Part shown: piece by piece, positions 6,551-7,394 of the stretch
Layout of the letters: every line of letters begins with the position of its first letter
How positions within the stretch are numbered: the first letter of the stretch is position 1
From: Candidatus Aenigmatarchaeota archaeon
GTDB lineage: Archaea > Aenigmatarchaeota > Aenigmatarchaeia > QMZS01
DNA: 7,394 bases
NCBI GenBank assembly: GCA_003663295.1
Contig: QMZS01000042.1
Location: 1 to 7,394 of the forward strand
Direction: 5' to 3'
The notes under the pieces: model-generated
Seen by the model: the letters and a program-made list of their open reading frames with translations, nothing else
What the model was told of the DNA's origin: nothing
The model's database searches: none
Program-made: the position numbers and the translations under genes

Positions 6551-7179
6551 TTATGTCCAGGGAGCGCCATAAATACAAAGACATTGTTTTTTACAAGTAA
6601 CCCCACAATACTCGTTGCAATTTAGATTGGGGTTATTACTGCCAACAGTTTTAGCTAAAACACAGGTGGCTTGCCTATTAAACTCATTTCCTAAATCCAC
6701 ATCCGGAAGATTTGCACAAGCAATATCACAATTATTCCCTGTAATATTTGTTGAAATATAATCCCCGGCGCTTACAATTAATCCTTCAGAACTTATATTA
6801 ATACAAGCCCATCCTGAACCGGTTTTTTTTAATAATTGATCAATTCCGCAGACCTTACCGCTTGGTTTAAATTCACCGTAGAAAATTAAGTCGTTACTTA
6901 CATTTAAATTCCCTTCAACAATAGTTTTCCAGTAACATTCAAATCTCCTTTAACACTACTATTTCCTGCAACTTTAAAATCTCCAGGAATATCCCATTGC
7001 GGATTAGCTACACCTGAATTATTGAATGTTCCAGGACCTATCATACCAGGATGGATTCCTGGGTTTGGATAATTTCCGTATAGTCCTGTTGAATAAGCGG
7101 CAAGAATTGCAGAGCTAATGCAGACTATAAAAGTCAGTAAAATTCCTAAAGCAAGTTTCTTATTTTGTTGAGTCGCTAT
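6551..7179 (-). pseudogene. Interrupted gene for a secreted repeat protein with cysteine-rich tail
   Basis: Reading the minus strand, one frame runs 7179 to a TAA at 6906-6904 and a second from 6949 to a TAA at 6553-6551. Adding one A to the AAAA run at 6928-6925 joins them into one frame of 209 residues. The product would have a polar start (ATQQNKK), a hydrophobic signal segment (about 9-28) ending ILAA, a Gly/Pro/Asn-rich stretch (GNYPNPGIHPGMIGPG), four 12-residue repeats, then a tail with ten cysteines ending GAPWT. It is likely exported, by signal peptide or as a membrane-anchored or pilin-like surface protein. No ATG, GTG or TTG precedes the signal segment in this frame; the position where a start is expected reads ATTATA instead of the ATTATG seen at other starts here. 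This may be a decayed gene, or sequencing error at the homopolymer plus a non-standard start. No named family was recognised. Confidence 0.7.
6842..6984 (-). repeat. Four tandem 12-residue repeats in the interrupted surface protein
   Basis: Once the one-base frameshift is repaired, the protein shows four consecutive 12-residue units: GDFKVAGNSSVK, GDLNVTGKTIVE, GNLNVSNDLIFY and GEFKPSGKVCGI. Each begins with Gly and an acidic or amide residue and has alternating hydrophobics, the pattern of a short beta-strand turn in a beta-helix or bactofilin-like stack. The frameshift falls in the second unit and its repair keeps the 12-residue spacing exactly, which independently supports the repair. The repeat is at protein level; the DNA units are diverged. 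Confidence 0.65.
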
Positions 7180-7285
7180 AATATAATTGGTTATATATAT
7201 ATAAGTTTTACGGTTTAAAAGACGGAGAATTATGACATATTAAGTCCTGTTTTTTGACAATTAAGAAATATTGAGAATATTATTT
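7180..7285. promoter_or_regulatory. Divergent gap between interrupted gene and hef, with a strong TATA-like run
   Basis: This 106-nt gap holds TTATATATATA on the minus strand (7204 to about 7192), beginning 25 nt before the ATA that stands in the start position of the interrupted gene. This is the clearest TATA-like element in the window and suggests the gene was, or is, transcribed. Toward hef I see only AT-rich sequence (for example around 7261-7285) and no clear Shine-Dalgarno or well-spaced TATA box. The hef start reads ATTTATG. Confidence 0.4.
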
Positions 7286-7394
7286 ATGTATATTTCTCAT
7301 CCACTAATTAAGAAAAATAAAATTGAAATAAGGGATTATCAGACCGATATTGCAAAGAACTGTATGAAGAAAAACACCCTTGTTGTTCTTCCAA
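7286..7394 (+). CDS. hef: Hef/FANCM-type helicase-nuclease, N-terminal fragment cut by window edge
   Basis: Only the first 36 residues are visible. They read MYISHPLIKKNKIEIRDYQ, then a helix-like stretch and NTLVVLP directly before the edge, where the Walker A loop (usually PTGxGKT) should follow. This opening, with 'HPLIK...IE.R.YQ..IA......NTLVVLP', is characteristic of archaeal Hef, whose N-terminal DEAH helicase and C-terminal XPF/ERCC4-type nuclease process stalled or branched replication forks. The YQ pair and preceding residues match the Q-motif-like region of these helicases. The ATG at 7286 is preceded by ATTT and no Shine-Dalgarno. Whether the nuclease half is present cannot be seen; some lineages keep the helicase alone. 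Confidence 0.78.
   Translation, partial: MYISHPLIKKNKIEIRDYQTDIAKNCMKKNTLVVLP

Noticed and set aside
6914..6948. Programmed -1 ribosomal frameshift at the A run
   Set aside because: The zero-frame GGA codon cannot re-pair with TGG after slipping, no clear downstream stem was found, and the gene also lacks a normal start, so decay or sequence error explains it better.

Overview
The window looks like a compact chromosome segment from an AT-rich archaeon, probably a DPANN-type lineage (Woesearchaeota/Pacearchaeota-like). The archaeal assignment rests on four information-processing genes: a HerA-type DNA translocase (cut at the left edge), archease, the large subunit of replication factor C, and the first 36 residues of a Hef/FANCM-type helicase (cut at the right edge). 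The DPANN suggestion is softer. It rests on small gene sizes, very short intergenic gaps, a half-size MFS protein, cysteine-rich secreted or membrane proteins and a bacterial-type phosphoglycerate mutase. No rRNA, tRNA, CRISPR array, insertion sequence or phage gene was seen.

Layout from left to right: herA 3' part (+, 1-966). Converging on it is a two-gene minus-strand unit: a three-helix membrane protein with a 14-cysteine outer domain (1421-2206), then archease (988-1407) 13 nt downstream. A 56-nt divergent gap separates this unit from a half-size MFS gene (+, 2263-2835), which is followed after 38 nt by rfcL (+, 2874-3968). Then comes gpmI (-, 3989-5530), which is divergent, across only 25 nt, from an extended-SDR sugar-nucleotide epimerase (+, 5556-6488). 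On the minus strand, 6551-7179 holds a gene that conventional ORF calling would miss. It has a signal peptide, four 12-residue beta-type repeats and a cysteine-rich tail, but it is interrupted by a one-base frameshift and has ATA where the start codon should be. The hef start (+, 7286 to the end) closes the window.

Functionally the segment mixes DNA repair and replication (HerA, RFC-L, Hef), RNA ligation support (archease), central carbon metabolism (GpmI), sugar-nucleotide metabolism (epimerase) and the cell surface (two cysteine-rich proteins, MFS). Apart from the possible membrane-protein/archease and MFS/rfcL pairs, these genes look like separate housekeeping units. I do not see a convincing new multi-gene system. 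The items most worth a second look are the broken repeat protein, the cysteine-rich membrane protein paired with a histidine-free archease, the half-size transporter, the short RFC-L, and the 25-nt divergent start region with near-identical start contexts.
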